This document shows, one piece after another, positions 17,270 through 26,500 of a DNA stretch of 64,000 nt (within the stretch, counting starts at the first letter, position 1; every line of letters begins with the position of its first letter). Source of the DNA: Parapedobacter koreensis (lineage in GTDB: Bacteria; Bacteroidota; Bacteroidia; Sphingobacteriales; Sphingobacteriaceae). Location of the stretch: contig NZ_FNZR01000009.1 of NCBI RefSeq assembly GCF_900109365.1, positions 62,001 to 126,000 of the forward strand, written 5' to 3'. Both the position numbers and the translations under genes were made by a program. Under the pieces are notes generated by a model. That model did not search any database. It saw nothing but the letters and a program-made list of their open reading frames with translations, and was not told the DNA's origin.

Positions 17270-18673
17270 ATGTTTGAAATACCAACAAGTACGAAACAAC
17301 ACGACGAATCACGGCAGGGAGAGGCGCTGCTCTTGGAAAAAGATCCACAGAAAAGCAATGGCCGCAAGCTCTATATTGAAAGCTATGGCTGCCAGATGAA
17401 CTTTTCCGATAGTGAAATCGTTGCCTCTATATTGCTGGATAAGGGATTTGAGACCACACGCGACTACAAGGAAGCGGATGTGGTGTTTATCAACACCTGT
17501 TCCATCCGCGAAAATGCAGAGCAACGTGTACGCAATCGGCTCAAGGAATTTGAATCGGCCAAAGCCAAGAATCCGGGCATGGTGGTGGGTGTGCTTGGCT
17601 GTATGGCCGAGCGCCTGAAATCCAAATTTCTGGAAGAGGAAAGGCTGGTTGATGTAGTCGTGGGGCCTGATGCATATCGGGATTTGCCTAATCTTATTGA
17701 AAAAGTAGATGAAGGCTCACGTGCCGTGAACGTATTATTGTCCCGCGAAGAGACGTATGCAGATATCAGCCCGGTACGCCTCAACACGAACGGCGTGACG
17801 GCATTTATCTCCATCATGCGCGGCTGTGACAACATGTGTTCATTTTGCGTAGTGCCCTTCACGCGCGGTCGCGAACGAAGCCGCGACTCACAATCCATCG
17901 TAAAGGAGGCGCGGGATCTCTTCGATGCCGGGTACCGCGAGGTGACGCTTTTGGGACAAAACGTGGATTCTTATAACCATGAAAACACAAACTTCGCCAA
18001 CTTGCTGGAAATGGTGGCCTTGGTAAATCCATTGCTGCGTGTACGATTCTCCACGTCACATCCCAAAGATATCACCGACGAGGTGTTGTACACCATGGTG
18101 AAGTATGACAACATTTGTAAGTACATCCATTTGCCGGTACAATCGGGCAACTCCCGGATATTGAAGTTGATGAACCGCACTTATGATCGTGAATGGTACA
18201 AGGAGCGGGTAGATGCCATCCGCCGGATTATTCCGGATTGCGGGATTTCAACCGACGTCATCACCGGTTTCTGCAGTGAAACGGAGGAGGAATATCAGGA
18301 TACCCTATCTATGATGGATTATGTCAAATACGACTTTGCCTATATGTTTGCTTATTCTGAGCGCCCGGGCACGTTGGCAGCCAAACGCTACGCTGATGAC
18401 GTACCCGAAGAGGTAAAGAAACAGCGCCTGACAGAAGTAGTAGATCGGCAGCGGCAGCATAGCTTAGAACGACTGACAACATACGTTGGCAAAGTGCATA
18501 ACGTACTGATCGAAGGGACGTCCAAGCGCTCGGACAAAGATTACTGCGGCCGGAATGATCAGAACACCATGGTTGTTTTCCCTGTGGACGAACGCTATAA
18601 AAAAGGTGATTATGTACGCGTCTATGCCGAGACATGTACCTCGGCAACGTTGATTGGTAGGATTATCGGTTAG
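17270..18673 (+). CDS. miaB: tRNA-2-methylthio-N6-dimethylallyladenosine synthase
   Basis: MiaB adds a methylthio group to i6A37 of tRNAs. The 467-residue protein has the N-terminal UPF0004 domain with a second 4Fe-4S cluster ('[13 protein letters not shown]', Cys41, '[12 protein letters not shown]' and 'GCMAERLK'), the radical SAM motif Cys186-x3-Cys190-x2-Cys193 ('[17 protein letters not shown]'), and a C-terminal TRAM domain starting near residue 400. The approximately 30-residue N-terminal extension before the first domain is charged and poorly conserved. It is the first gene of miaB - sigma-54 activator - lptE. Confidence 0.96.
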   Translation: MFEIPTSTKQHDESRQGEALLLEKDPQKSNGRKLYIESYGCQMNFSDSEIVASILLDKGFETTRDYKEADVVFINTCSIRENAEQRVRNRLKEFESAKAKNPGMVVGVLGCMAERLKSKFLEEERLVDVVVGPDAYRDLPNLIEKVDEGSRAVNVLLSREETYADISPVRLNTNGVTAFISIMRGCDNMCSFCVVPFTRGRERSRDSQSIVKEARDLFDAGYREVTLLGQNVDSYNHENTNFANLLEMVALVNPLLRVRFSTSHPKDITDEVLYTMVKYDNICKYIHLPVQSGNSRILKLMNRTYDREWYKERVDAIRRIIPDCGISTDVITGFCSETEEEYQDTLSMMDYVKYDFAYMFAYSERPGTLAAKRYADDVPEEVKKQRLTEVVDRQRQHSLERLTTYVGKVHNVLIEGTSKRSDKDYCGRNDQNTMVVFPVDERYKKGDYVRVYAETCTSATLIGRIIG

Positions 18674-18684
18674 TGACATAGAAA

Positions 18685-19935
18685 ATGGATATTCAAGACA
18701 TCAAAAATAGATTCGGGATCATAGGCAATTCGCCCTTATTGAATCGGGCCATCGATATAGCCCGGCAAGTAGCTCCTACCGACATATCTGTGCTCATCAC
18801 CGGTGAAAGTGGCAGCGGCAAGGAAGTGTTTTCACACATCATCCACCAGCTCAGCGCACGCAAACATGGCCCTTTCATTGCCGTCAATTGTGGAGCAATA
18901 CCAGAAGGCACAATAGATTCTGAACTTTTTGGGCACGAAAAGGGTTCTTTCACCGGTGCGCATGAGGCCCGAAAAGGTTATTTTGAAGTCGTAAATGGCG
19001 GCACGATCTTTTTGGATGAGGTAGGCGAATTACCATTAGGCACACAGGCCCGGCTGCTGCGCATCCTGGAAACTGGAGAATACATACGTGTCGGCTCGTC
19101 AAAGGTACAAAAAACCAATGTGCGTGTGGTGGCTGCTACGAATGTGGACATCTATGACGCTGTCCAAAAAGGCAAATTCAGGGAAGACCTTTATTATCGG
19201 CTCAATACGGTACCCCTTCGTACACCTGCCCTGCGTGATCGCAAGGAAGATATCCACTTGCTTTTCCGCAAATTCATCGCAGACTTCACGGATAAATACC
19301 GCAGTCCCAATGTGCAGCTAACCGAAGATGCGCAACAGCTGCTGGCCAATTACCCTTGGCCCGGCAATGTGAGGCAATTGAAAAATATTGCCGAACAAGT
19401 TGCCGTGCTGGAAAAAGAACGCCTAATAGACGCACGGATACTCCAGCAATACCTGCCAACGGACAATAGGAATACCTTGCCCATACATGTAGCATCTGGG
19501 GGAAACGATGATTTCTCCGAACGCGATCTGCTCTACAAAGTGCTTTTCGATATGAAGAAGGATATGGTGGAGTTAAAAAAATTGGTCGTTGAAATCATTC
19601 AAAATGGGATTAATTCGAGGATAGTCGAGGATAATTCACCCTATATCAATAAATTATACCGGGAAGTTGATAGTTCTACACCGGAGCAGTTGGTACCGCC
19701 TTCTACCTTGACCATCCACCATTCGCCTGCTGCGGGACAAAATGACGATTTTCATTTCCATACCCAGGAGGCTGAAGAAATAGAAGAAGAATCGCTTTCA
19801 TTGGTAGAGAAAGAATCTGATTTAATTAAAAAAGCACTCAAAAAACACAAAGGCAAGCGCAAATCCGCCGCACAAGAACTCGGAATATCTGAGCGGACCT
19901 TATACAGAAAGATAAAGGATTTAAACCTTAATTGA
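18685..19935 (+). CDS. Sigma-54-dependent transcriptional activator (AAA+, Fis-type)
   Basis: The protein is a 416-residue enhancer-binding activator without an N-terminal receiver domain; the AAA+ module begins almost at once. Walker A is 'ITGESGSGKEV', the sigma-54 contacting loop is GSFTGA (the usual GAFTGA with Ser for Ala), Walker B is 'GGTIFLDEVGELP', and the arginine-finger segment 'FREDLYYRLNTVPLRTPALRDRKEDI' is intact. An acidic linker spans residues about 260-370. The last 40 residues form a Fis-type helix-turn-helix ('KRKSAAQELGISERTLYRKIKDL'). Lacking a sensory domain, it is probably controlled by level or partner. Position before lptE/secG is a conserved Bacteroidota arrangement. 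Confidence 0.93.
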   Translation: MDIQDIKNRFGIIGNSPLLNRAIDIARQVAPTDISVLITGESGSGKEVFSHIIHQLSARKHGPFIAVNCGAIPEGTIDSELFGHEKGSFTGAHEARKGYFEVVNGGTIFLDEVGELPLGTQARLLRILETGEYIRVGSSKVQKTNVRVVAATNVDIYDAVQKGKFREDLYYRLNTVPLRTPALRDRKEDIHLLFRKFIADFTDKYRSPNVQLTEDAQQLLANYPWPGNVRQLKNIAEQVAVLEKERLIDARILQQYLPTDNRNTLPIHVASGGNDDFSERDLLYKVLFDMKKDMVELKKLVVEIIQNGINSRIVEDNSPYINKLYREVDSSTPEQLVPPSTLTIHHSPAAGQNDDFHFHTQEAEEIEEESLSLVEKESDLIKKALKKHKGKRKSAAQELGISERTLYRKIKDLNLN

Positions 19936-19940
19936 ACAGG

Positions 19941-20474
19941 ATGATGGCATCAAAAATTATGGCAATGAGAAACCGTTACGTATTGCTGTTGTTTTCGGCC
20001 CTACTCATCCAAGGGTGTGGCGTCAAATATGGTTTTACCGGCGGGTCTATCCCCGAAGGAACCACAACATATACCGTAGAATTCTTTGAAAATACCGCAC
20101 CGATAGTTTATCCTACACTCAGCCAGACATTCACCGAGGCACTCAAGGAACGCATCCGAAGCCAATCAAGCCTCAGCCAGGTAACCACAGATGGGGATGC
20201 TATTTTTGAAGGGCGGATCACGGGCTATAGCATTGCACCAGCCGCCGTGGAAGCCGGTACCGATCGCGCTGCACTCAACCGGCTTTCAATTACGGTCAAC
20301 GTAAAATACACAAACAATAAGAAGCCTGAAGATAATTTTGAACAGCCATTCACCCGTTTTAAGGATTTTTCCTCGGCTGGGGGATCCATCCCGGCCCAAG
20401 AAGAATCACTGATACGCGATATAAACGTCATGCTTACCGAAGATATTTTCAACAAAGCATTTGCAAATTGGTAA
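19941..20474 (+). CDS. lptE: LptE-like LPS assembly lipoprotein
   Basis: This is a predicted outer-membrane lipoprotein of the Bacteroidota LptE family, the partner that plugs LptD in LPS export. The signal ends in LLIQGC, and the mature part has 'KYGFTGGSIPEGTTTYTVEFFENTAPIVYPTLSQTFTEALKERI' and 'RISxYSIAPAAVE'-like segments with the beta-alpha pattern of the family. Several starts are possible: a TTG at 19932 overlapping the previous stop, ATG at 19941 or 19944, and ATG at 19965, which would give an ideal short signal peptide. Assignment to LptE rests on family resemblance and synteny, not on known activity. Confidence 0.8.
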   Translation: MMASKIMAMRNRYVLLLFSALLIQGCGVKYGFTGGSIPEGTTTYTVEFFENTAPIVYPTLSQTFTEALKERIRSQSSLSQVTTDGDAIFEGRITGYSIAPAAVEAGTDRAALNRLSITVNVKYTNNKKPEDNFEQPFTRFKDFSSAGGSIPAQEESLIRDINVMLTEDIFNKAFANW

Positions 20475-20530
20475 ACAGGCTAAATACAAGCGCCATAAAT
20501 AACTTTGGTTGTCTTTAACAAGAATAGGTA

Positions 20531-21565
20531 GTGGAGCATATAGATTACAAAACGTTATACAACAAAGTATTGTCCAATCCGTTGGATGCCGATGCGGAAA
20601 CATTGGCAAAACTGATCGACAGGTATCCCTATTCGCAGCCCTTACGTTATATTCAGGCGAGAAAGGACTATCAGGAGCAGGGATTAGCCAATGGTGACAC
20701 CGCATTATTATACACCTCGTTTACCGATTGGTTGCTGGCCTATGTAATTTCCGATGAAGGAGACACAGGTGATGCAAACTTGAATGACGAGGTAGCATTA
20801 CAAGACGAAGCAGCATTACAAGACGTCGTACCACCAGCAATAGAAGTAATAACTGCTGCGTCTGAAACCACAGGTGACGATCCGGATGCGATTGACCAGC
20901 CAGGCAATGAAGCCGAACTAATCGAGCACCCGTCAAGCATTGATTATTTCGTTTTCGAAGAAAAAACCGACAATAAACCCGTGGGAGAGGAGACCGAAGA
21001 CGCTTCCCAAGAAGTGGTACCGCTATCACAGGCGACGCCGCACGAACGGGTGAGCCGTTATAATGACGAGCATATGCCTTATAGTTTTCTTTGGTGGCTT
21101 CACAAAACCCGTATTGAGTTTGCACACACGTACCAACCTTATGCACCGCTGGACGACAGATTACCAGATGCGGATAAATTGGAAGAGGAACAGGTATTAG
21201 ACCAACAAATCAAGGAGCACATTTTCCACCTGCAATCTCCGGAGGAAAAGTTGAGCGCTGAGCACAGGGCCCAAACCGTGCCCTTCCAAATCCCCAAAAA
21301 GATAAATCCTGTCATCGAACGTTTTATCCGCGAAGAACCCCAAATCAAGCCTCCTCCCGCAGATAAAATTGACTTGGAAAATAAAGCACGGAAAAGCGCC
21401 GAAGATCAATTGACACTGGTTACGGAAACCTTGGCAAAAATATATGTGGAACAAGGCTTATATCCCAAAGCCATAGCCATCTATAAAAAATTAAGTTTGA
21501 AATATCCCGAAAAAAGTGCTTACTTTGCCACCCAAATAGCTGAGTTAGCGAATAAATTAACGTAA
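20531..21565 (+). CDS. Conserved protein with TPR-like C-terminus, unknown function
   Basis: This 344-residue protein starts with GTG (no ATG is available near the conserved start MEHIDYKTLYNKV). The N-terminus has a helical segment that recurs in Bacteroidota proteins at this locus. The middle (residues about 75-170) is an acidic, low-complexity, probably disordered linker. The C-terminal 50 residues, 'LVTETLAKIYVEQGLYPKAIAIYKKLSLKYPEKSAYFA', match a TPR repeat. There is no signal peptide, so it is cytoplasmic. It sits between lptE and secG, which suggests but does not show a link to envelope biogenesis. Confidence 0.8.
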   Translation: MEHIDYKTLYNKVLSNPLDADAETLAKLIDRYPYSQPLRYIQARKDYQEQGLANGDTALLYTSFTDWLLAYVISDEGDTGDANLNDEVALQDEAALQDVVPPAIEVITAASETTGDDPDAIDQPGNEAELIEHPSSIDYFVFEEKTDNKPVGEETEDASQEVVPLSQATPHERVSRYNDEHMPYSFLWWLHKTRIEFAHTYQPYAPLDDRLPDADKLEEEQVLDQQIKEHIFHLQSPEEKLSAEHRAQTVPFQIPKKINPVIERFIREEPQIKPPPADKIDLENKARKSAEDQLTLVTETLAKIYVEQGLYPKAIAIYKKLSLKYPEKSAYFATQIAELANKLT

Positions 21566-21579
21566 CGGAATAAAGAAAA

Positions 21580-21918
21580 ATGCAAACGTTGTTGATCATA
21601 TTGATTATTTTGGCCTGTATCCTATTGGCTTTCCTCGTGCTCATCCAAAATCCCAAGGGCGGTGGGTTAGCAGCCGGTTTTGCTGGTGGCACTAACCTGA
21701 TGGGGGTGAAACGTACGGGCGACATCTTGGAAAAAGGCACTTGGGGATTGGTGATTGCCATTATGGTATTCTCACTGCTTATAAATATCATGGGCCCATC
21801 TTCCGGTTCAGGCGGCAGTGGTTTGACCGATCAGATCACGCCTACAGCTCCTGCAACTTCCCCTGTCCCTCCGGCAGAAATCCCGGGCACCGTACAGGAT
21901 ACAGACACTACGCAATAA
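21580..21918 (+). CDS. secG: Preprotein translocase subunit SecG
   Basis: SecG is the small membrane partner of SecYE. The 112-residue protein has two transmembrane helices (about residues 3-23 and 53-72) separated by the conserved 'VLIQNPKGGGLAAGFAGG' and 'NLMGVKRTGDILEK' cytoplasmic loop. The C-terminal tail is rich in Pro/Ala/Thr, common in this phylum. It starts 14 nt after the TPR-like gene and is followed by a terminator. Confidence 0.94.
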   Translation: MQTLLIILIILACILLAFLVLIQNPKGGGLAAGFAGGTNLMGVKRTGDILEKGTWGLVIAIMVFSLLINIMGPSSGSGGSGLTDQITPTAPATSPVPPAEIPGTVQDTDTTQ

Positions 21919-21960
21919 AATACAAGGATATAATTCCCATTGACACTTGCTCAAGGCTTG

Positions 21961-21996
21961 AAGCCTCCGGTAAAAACCGCGAGGCTTTTTCTTTTA
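21961..21996 (+). terminator. Intrinsic terminator after secG
   Basis: AAGCCTCCGGT pairs with ACCGCGAGGCTT (with one mismatch) around an AAAA loop and is followed by TTTTTCTTTT. Confidence 0.8.
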
Positions 21997-22183
21997 TTCC
22001 GGATTGCATGCTGCCATCTACACTGACATCCTGACATCATGATGACGAAAACCCCGCCCAATATCGGGTTGTAAAAATGAAAAAATGGCAAGGCTATACT
22101 GGAAAATCAAGAGTTGGCATAGTTGATGAGGTAAGGTGGGAGGAAAAATTAAAACACATATTAAATTAAAAATAAGATCAATT

Positions 22184-22459
22184 ATGGCGTTAAGTATTAA
22201 ACCTATCGGAGACAGAGTGGTGGTGGAAGCCGCCCCTGCAGAGGAAAAGACCGCATCAGGTATCTATATTCCGGATACCGCCAAAGAAAAGCCACAGCGC
22301 GGAACAGTAGTGGCTGTCGGTGCAGGAAAAACGGATGAACCTTTGACTGTAAAGGTAGGCGATCAAGTGTTGTATGGCAAATATGCCGGCACCGAAATCA
22401 CTTATGAAGGAAAAGAATACTTAATCATGAAGGAATCCGATATCTACGCTATCGTATAA
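22184..22459 (+). CDS. groES: Co-chaperonin GroES
   Basis: GroES is the lid of the GroEL folding chamber. The 91-residue protein begins at the ATG at 22184 ([15 protein letters not shown]); the longer in-frame start at 22136 lies in an AT-rich leader and is not used. The mobile loop region '[19 protein letters not shown]' and the roof '[16 protein letters not shown]' are standard. groEL follows after 106 nt. No CIRCE operator (TTAGCACTC-N9-GAGTGCTAA) is visible upstream, so HrcA control is not evident; the 22020-22183 region shows only an AT-rich leader. Confidence 0.97.
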   Translation: MALSIKPIGDRVVVEAAPAEEKTASGIYIPDTAKEKPQRGTVVAVGAGKTDEPLTVKVGDQVLYGKYAGTEITYEGKEYLIMKESDIYAIV

Positions 22460-22565
22460 GCAAGTAGCGATCGGACCTGTGGTGTATTTCTTCATTCATG
22501 GGTACTTAATCATTTAATGGTAAACTTAAAAGTTACAAGTTTAACATCTCAAATCAATTAAAAAA

Positions 22566-24203
22566 ATGGCGAAACAAGTAAAGTATAATGTAGAAGCACG
22601 TGATGCGCTAAAAAGAGGCGTGGACACGTTGGCAAATGCGGTAAAGGTGACATTAGGCCCACGCGGACGTAATGTGATTATTGAGAAAAAATTTGGTTCT
22701 CCTTCAATCACTAAAGACGGCGTTACCGTTGCAAAAGAAATTGAATTGAAAGACGCGCTTGAAAATATGGGCGCACAGATGGTGAAAGAAGTGGCTTCAA
22801 AAACTGCTGATCAAGCAGGTGACGGTACCACCACCGCCACGGTGTTGGCGCAAGCCATCATCGCTCCCGGCTTGAAAAGTGTAGCTGCTGGTGCTAATCC
22901 AATGGATCTGAAGCGCGGTATCGACAAGGCTGTTGCTACGGTAGTTGAAAGTCTGCAAAAACAATCACAAACGGTAGGTGAAGACAACAACAAAATCAAG
23001 CAAGTAGCCAGTATCTCCGCAAACAACGATGAAGTGATCGGTGCATTGATCGCAGAAGCGATGGAGAAAGTCGGTAAAGACGGCGTTATCACGGTTGAGG
23101 AAGCCAAAGGCACGGAAACAGAGGTTAAAACAGTAGAAGGTATGCAGTTTGACCGCGGTTACCTTTCGCCTTACTTCGTGACCAATACGGATAAAATGGA
23201 AGCCGAATTGGAGAGCCCTTACATCCTGATTTACGACAAGAAAATCAGTAACATGAAGGAATTGCTTCCCATCTTGGAAAAACAAGTACAAACGGGCAAA
23301 CCCTTGTTAATCATCGCAGAAGATCTTGACGGTGAAGCTTTGGCAACCTTGGTAGTCAACAAAATCCGTGGCTCACTGAAAGTAGCTGCAGTAAAAGCTC
23401 CAGGCTTTGGCGATCGCCGTAAAGCCATGTTGGAAGACATCGCCATCCTTACAGGGGGTACAGTTATTTCTGAAGAAAGAGGATTCAAATTGGAAAATGC
23501 CGACCTTTCTTACTTGGGACAAGCGGAAAAAGTGGTTGTTGACAAAGACAACACCACCGTCATCAACGGCTCTGGCAATCCTGAGGACATCAAAGGTCGC
23601 GTAAACCAAATCAAAGCGCAAATCGAAACAACCACTTCCGACTACGATCGCGAAAAATTGCAAGAGCGTTTAGCTAAGTTGGCCGGCGGTGTAGCGGTAT
23701 TGTACGTAGGTGCGGCTACCGAAGTGGAAATGAAAGAGAAGAAAGACCGCGTAGACGACGCTTTGCATGCAACCCGTGCTGCCGTGGAAGAAGGTATCGT
23801 TGCAGGTGGTGGTGTTGCTTTCATCCGCGCCAGCGAAACATTGAAAGACCTTAAAGGCGCCAATGAAGATGAAAACATCGGTATCGAAATCATCAAACGT
23901 GCCATTGAAGAGCCGTTGCGCCAAATCTGCAACAACTCCGGTATCGAAGGTGCTGTAGTGGTACAAAAAGTGAAAGAAGGCACAGCTGACTTTGGCTACA
24001 ATGCCCGTACAGATAGCTATGAGAACCTGATTGGTGCAGGTGTAATCGATCCAACCAAGGTGACACGCATCGCATTGGAAAATGCTGCTTCCATCGCTGC
24101 CATGTTATTGACTACCGAAGTCGTATTGGCAGACGAGCCAGAAGAAGAAAAAGCTGGTGCTGGTGCTCCCCCGATGGGCGGAGGCATGGGCGGAATGATG
24201 TAA
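22566..24203 (+). CDS. groEL: Chaperonin GroEL
   Basis: GroEL is the 60-kDa chaperonin that folds proteins in an ATP-driven cycle with GroES. The 545-residue protein is full length. The ATP-binding '[11 protein letters not shown]' with the preceding 'KTADQAGDG', the conserved '[11 protein letters not shown]' and the flexible GGM-rich tail (GGGMGGMM) are all present. Codon use is biased to a restricted set, consistent with high expression. It is cotranscribed with groES and followed by a strong terminator. Confidence 0.98.
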   Translation: MAKQVKYNVEARDALKRGVDTLANAVKVTLGPRGRNVIIEKKFGSPSITKDGVTVAKEIELKDALENMGAQMVKEVASKTADQAGDGTTTATVLAQAIIAPGLKSVAAGANPMDLKRGIDKAVATVVESLQKQSQTVGEDNNKIKQVASISANNDEVIGALIAEAMEKVGKDGVITVEEAKGTETEVKTVEGMQFDRGYLSPYFVTNTDKMEAELESPYILIYDKKISNMKELLPILEKQVQTGKPLLIIAEDLDGEALATLVVNKIRGSLKVAAVKAPGFGDRRKAMLEDIAILTGGTVISEERGFKLENADLSYLGQAEKVVVDKDNTTVINGSGNPEDIKGRVNQIKAQIETTTSDYDREKLQERLAKLAGGVAVLYVGAATEVEMKEKKDRVDDALHATRAAVEEGIVAGGGVAFIRASETLKDLKGANEDENIGIEIIKRAIEEPLRQICNNSGIEGAVVVQKVKEGTADFGYNARTDSYENLIGAGVIDPTKVTRIALENAASIAAMLLTTEVVLADEPEEEKAGAGAPPMGGGMGGMM

Positions 24204-24241
24204 GAATTGTCCCGATATGTGTCGGGAACTATCATATACGC

Positions 24242-24274
24242 AAAAACGGTACATCACATGATGTACCGTTTTTA
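24242..24274 (+). terminator. Intrinsic terminator between groEL and the mazG-like gene
   Basis: A near-perfect inverted repeat of about 14 bp (AAAAACGGTACATC with its complement) around a 4-nt centre, with an A run on one side and a T run on the other, so it can serve both convergent genes. Confidence 0.9.
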
Positions 24275-24287
24275 TTTTAGTCGTTTT

Positions 24288-24623
24288 TTATTTCAGGTCG
24301 TGAAGCTTATTGTTATTCCGGTGTCGATCTGCATCCCGGATATTTTTCTTTTCCAGGTTTTTAGCTAACGCTTCCGTAAGGTCAATACCCGTCTGATTGG
24401 CCAAGCAGATAAGCACAAAAAGTACATCCGCCATTTCATCAGCAAGGTCTACCTGCTCATCGGATTTCTTGAAAGATTGCTCACCATATTTGCGCGCCAT
24501 GATGCGGGCTACCTCCCCTACCTCTTCCATGAGGATAGCCGTATTGGTCAGCTCATTGAAATAACGGATGCCTGTCGTATTGATCCAGCGATCAATTTGT
24601 TCCTGCGCTTCTTTAATGGTCAT
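24288..24623 (-). CDS. MazG-like nucleotide pyrophosphohydrolase
   Basis: This 111-residue all-alpha NTP pyrophosphatase domain protein is likely to hydrolyse non-canonical or excess nucleoside triphosphates. The metal-binding pattern is visible as 'LMEEVGEVARIMARKYGEQ' (E-x2-E) and, about 25 residues later, 'DLADEMADVLFVL' (E-x2-D). It is shorter than two-domain MazG and resembles the single-domain MazG-like group. It follows dtd by 24 nt on the same strand; both act in quality control of metabolites or tRNA charging. A single start is well supported. Confidence 0.88.
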   Translation of the reverse strand: MTIKEAQEQIDRWINTTGIRYFNELTNTAILMEEVGEVARIMARKYGEQSFKKSDEQVDLADEMADVLFVLICLANQTGIDLTEALAKNLEKKNIRDADRHRNNNKLHDLK

Positions 24624-24647
24624 AGCAAAAGCTTCGTCGGTTTTTAT

Positions 24648-25106
24648 TTAATGGTTGTCTTTATCCCGGGTATCCATAATGATGGTTACAGGCCCATCGT
24701 TGACGAGTGAAACCTTCATATCAGCGCCAAATATCCCGGTGGCTACCGGTTTGCCCAAATGAGCTGAAAGTTCCACCACCATTGTTTCATACAGCGGTAT
24801 AGCTTTGTCAGGTTTCGCCGCACGGATAAATGACGGGCGATTACCCTTTTTTGTCTGTGCAAATAGCGTAAATTGGGATATCAACAAAATATCGCCGCTG
24901 ATATCGTGGATGGCTCTGTTCATCAATCCGTTTTCATCCCCGAACACACGCAAGCCGGCAATCTTTTGGGCCAGCCATGTCACATCTTCATGGTCATCGG
25001 TTTCCTCAACGCCCAATAATACCATAAACCCTGGCCCAATGGCTCCGGTAATGTCGCCATTTACCTTGCATGAAGCTTCAGATACCCGTTGGATAACCGC
25101 CCTCAT
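24648..25106 (-). CDS. dtd: D-aminoacyl-tRNA deacylase
   Basis: DTD removes D-amino acids (and glycine mischarged on tRNA-Ala) from tRNA. The 152-residue protein has both signatures: 'SQFTLFAQTKKGNRPSF' (the SQFTL motif) and 'VSLVNDGPVTIIMDT' (the Gly-cisPro GPVT motif that gives chiral selection). Length is normal. It sits between the sugar dehydrogenase gene (27 nt upstream) and the mazG-like gene on the same strand, probably as one operon. Confidence 0.96.
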   Translation of the reverse strand: MRAVIQRVSEASCKVNGDITGAIGPGFMVLLGVEETDDHEDVTWLAQKIAGLRVFGDENGLMNRAIHDISGDILLISQFTLFAQTKKGNRPSFIRAAKPDKAIPLYETMVVELSAHLGKPVATGIFGADMKVSLVNDGPVTIIMDTRDKDNH

Positions 25107-25133
25107 TTCATTCAGAACACCTTGGCGAGCTAC

Positions 25134-26369
25134 TTATTTGCCAATCCGATAAAGCCGCCCGCCGTCCGTAACCGCGTAAAGTGCACCATCGTTACCTTGT
25201 TTCACATCACGGAAACGTTGGGCTTGATCCTCCAACAGCCGTTCTTCGCCTACCACCTTATTGTCTACGATAACCAACCGCGCAATATGCACGCTGCTCA
25301 GTCCTGATATAAATAAGTTGTTTTCCCATTCGGGGATTGAATTTCCCTTGAAGAATGTAATACCACTGGGTGACAACACAGGATCATAATAATACACGGG
25401 CTGTTCCATTCCTTCTTGTTGCTGGATAGCATCGCCAACCTGGTTGCCGTTATACTCTATGCCATAAGTGATGGTTGGCCAGCCATAATTTTTGCCCGGC
25501 TGGATGAGGTTCACCTCGTCACCCCCGCGAGGGCCAAATTCGGTTTCCCAAAGATCCCCCGTGACCGGATGGATGGCCAGCCCCTGTACATTACGATGTC
25601 CATAGGAGTAAATCTCGGGCCGGGCATCGCTATTACCTTCGAAGGGATTGCCCGCCGCGGGTTTGCCATCCGTCGTAATCCGCAGCACCTTTCCCAATGC
25701 CGAATTCAACTCCTGAGCCTGTGGCCTGGTCACGATATCCGAGCGTTCACCCGTACTTACAAATAGGTTGCCATTTTTATCAAACAAAATACGCCCACCA
25801 TAGTGCAGATTACTTTTGTGGGCCGGAGTGGCCTGGTAAATCACCTGTGCATTTTCAACGGTCTTTTCATCGGCAGCTAAGCTTCCCTTGGCTACAGCAG
25901 TAAGCGTTCCATTCGGTGTGTCTTGGGAAAACACCCAATAGATCATGCGATTGCTTTCAAAAGCAGGGTCAATGGTAATACCCAATAAGCCACCTTGGCC
26001 GTCAGCATTTACTGCAGGAATACCTGTAATCGCATCGCTTAACCCACCGTCTGCCGTAGCAATCCGAAGCGTTCCTTCTTTCTCGGTAATCAATAGCCGT
26101 CCGTCCGGCAAAACGGCAATACCCCATGGCCTGTTGAGTCCTTCACTCAACACCTTTACGTTGTAGGGTGAATTGGTTTTTACACCAGCGATCCGGGTTT
26201 GCCCCTCAAAAGCCGGCTTGTAAGTCGAATTGGCTGCTTTAGTTTCTACAGGTGCATAAGTCGAGTCTGCTTGTGTTTGGTCCGTTTCCTTGGACGCAGA
26301 CGAGTCGCACGCAGCAACCATCAAGGTTAGTCCTGCAAATGCGCCTATTGTTCTTAGTGTGTATTGCAT
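25134..26369 (-). CDS. PQQ-dependent aldose sugar dehydrogenase-like lipoprotein
   Basis: This is a soluble glucose dehydrogenase (sGDH/YliI/Asd) type six-bladed propeller, which oxidises aldoses at C1 using PQQ. The start is the ATG at 26369, giving a signal that ends in LMVAAC; the in-frame ATG at 26432 adds an improbable leader. The mature sequence has 'LNRPWGIAVLPDGRLLITEKEGTLRI', 'GLLGITIDPAFESNRMIYW' and 'ELNSALGKVLRITTDGKP', plus 'YSYGHRNVQGLAIHP' and 'EFGPRGGDEVNLIQPGKNYGWP', hallmarks of the family including the His/Arg that contact PQQ. Whether the cell makes PQQ cannot be judged here. Confidence 0.92.
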   Translation of the reverse strand: MQYTLRTIGAFAGLTLMVAACDSSASKETDQTQADSTYAPVETKAANSTYKPAFEGQTRIAGVKTNSPYNVKVLSEGLNRPWGIAVLPDGRLLITEKEGTLRIATADGGLSDAITGIPAVNADGQGGLLGITIDPAFESNRMIYWVFSQDTPNGTLTAVAKGSLAADEKTVENAQVIYQATPAHKSNLHYGGRILFDKNGNLFVSTGERSDIVTRPQAQELNSALGKVLRITTDGKPAAGNPFEGNSDARPEIYSYGHRNVQGLAIHPVTGDLWETEFGPRGGDEVNLIQPGKNYGWPTITYGIEYNGNQVGDAIQQQEGMEQPVYYYDPVLSPSGITFFKGNSIPEWENNLFISGLSSVHIARLVIVDNKVVGEERLLEDQAQRFRDVKQGNDGALYAVTDGGRLYRIGK

Positions 26370-26432
26370 AGTGAAAATTTTCCCTAAAGATAACGACATT
26401 TTGGCCATAAAGTCAATGGCAGACCCACACAC

Positions 26433-26471
26433 AAAAAAGCAAGTGCACCATTATTTTTACAATAGTGCACT
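26433..26471 (-). terminator. Intrinsic terminator of the TonB receptor gene
   Basis: AGTGCAC (26442-26448) pairs with GTGCACT (26465-26471), with further partial pairing inside, and on the minus strand is followed by TGCTTTTTT. It separates the receptor from the sugar dehydrogenase gene. Confidence 0.8.
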
Positions 26472-26500
26472 CATCATCATCCATTTAAGGCCACACTGGG

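Noticed and set aside
22020-22183. CIRCE operator or sigma-54 site before groES
   Set aside because: No TTAGCACTC/GAGTGCTAA dyad and no TGGCAC-N5-TTGC match; only a short AT-rich leader and a partial TTGGCA are present.
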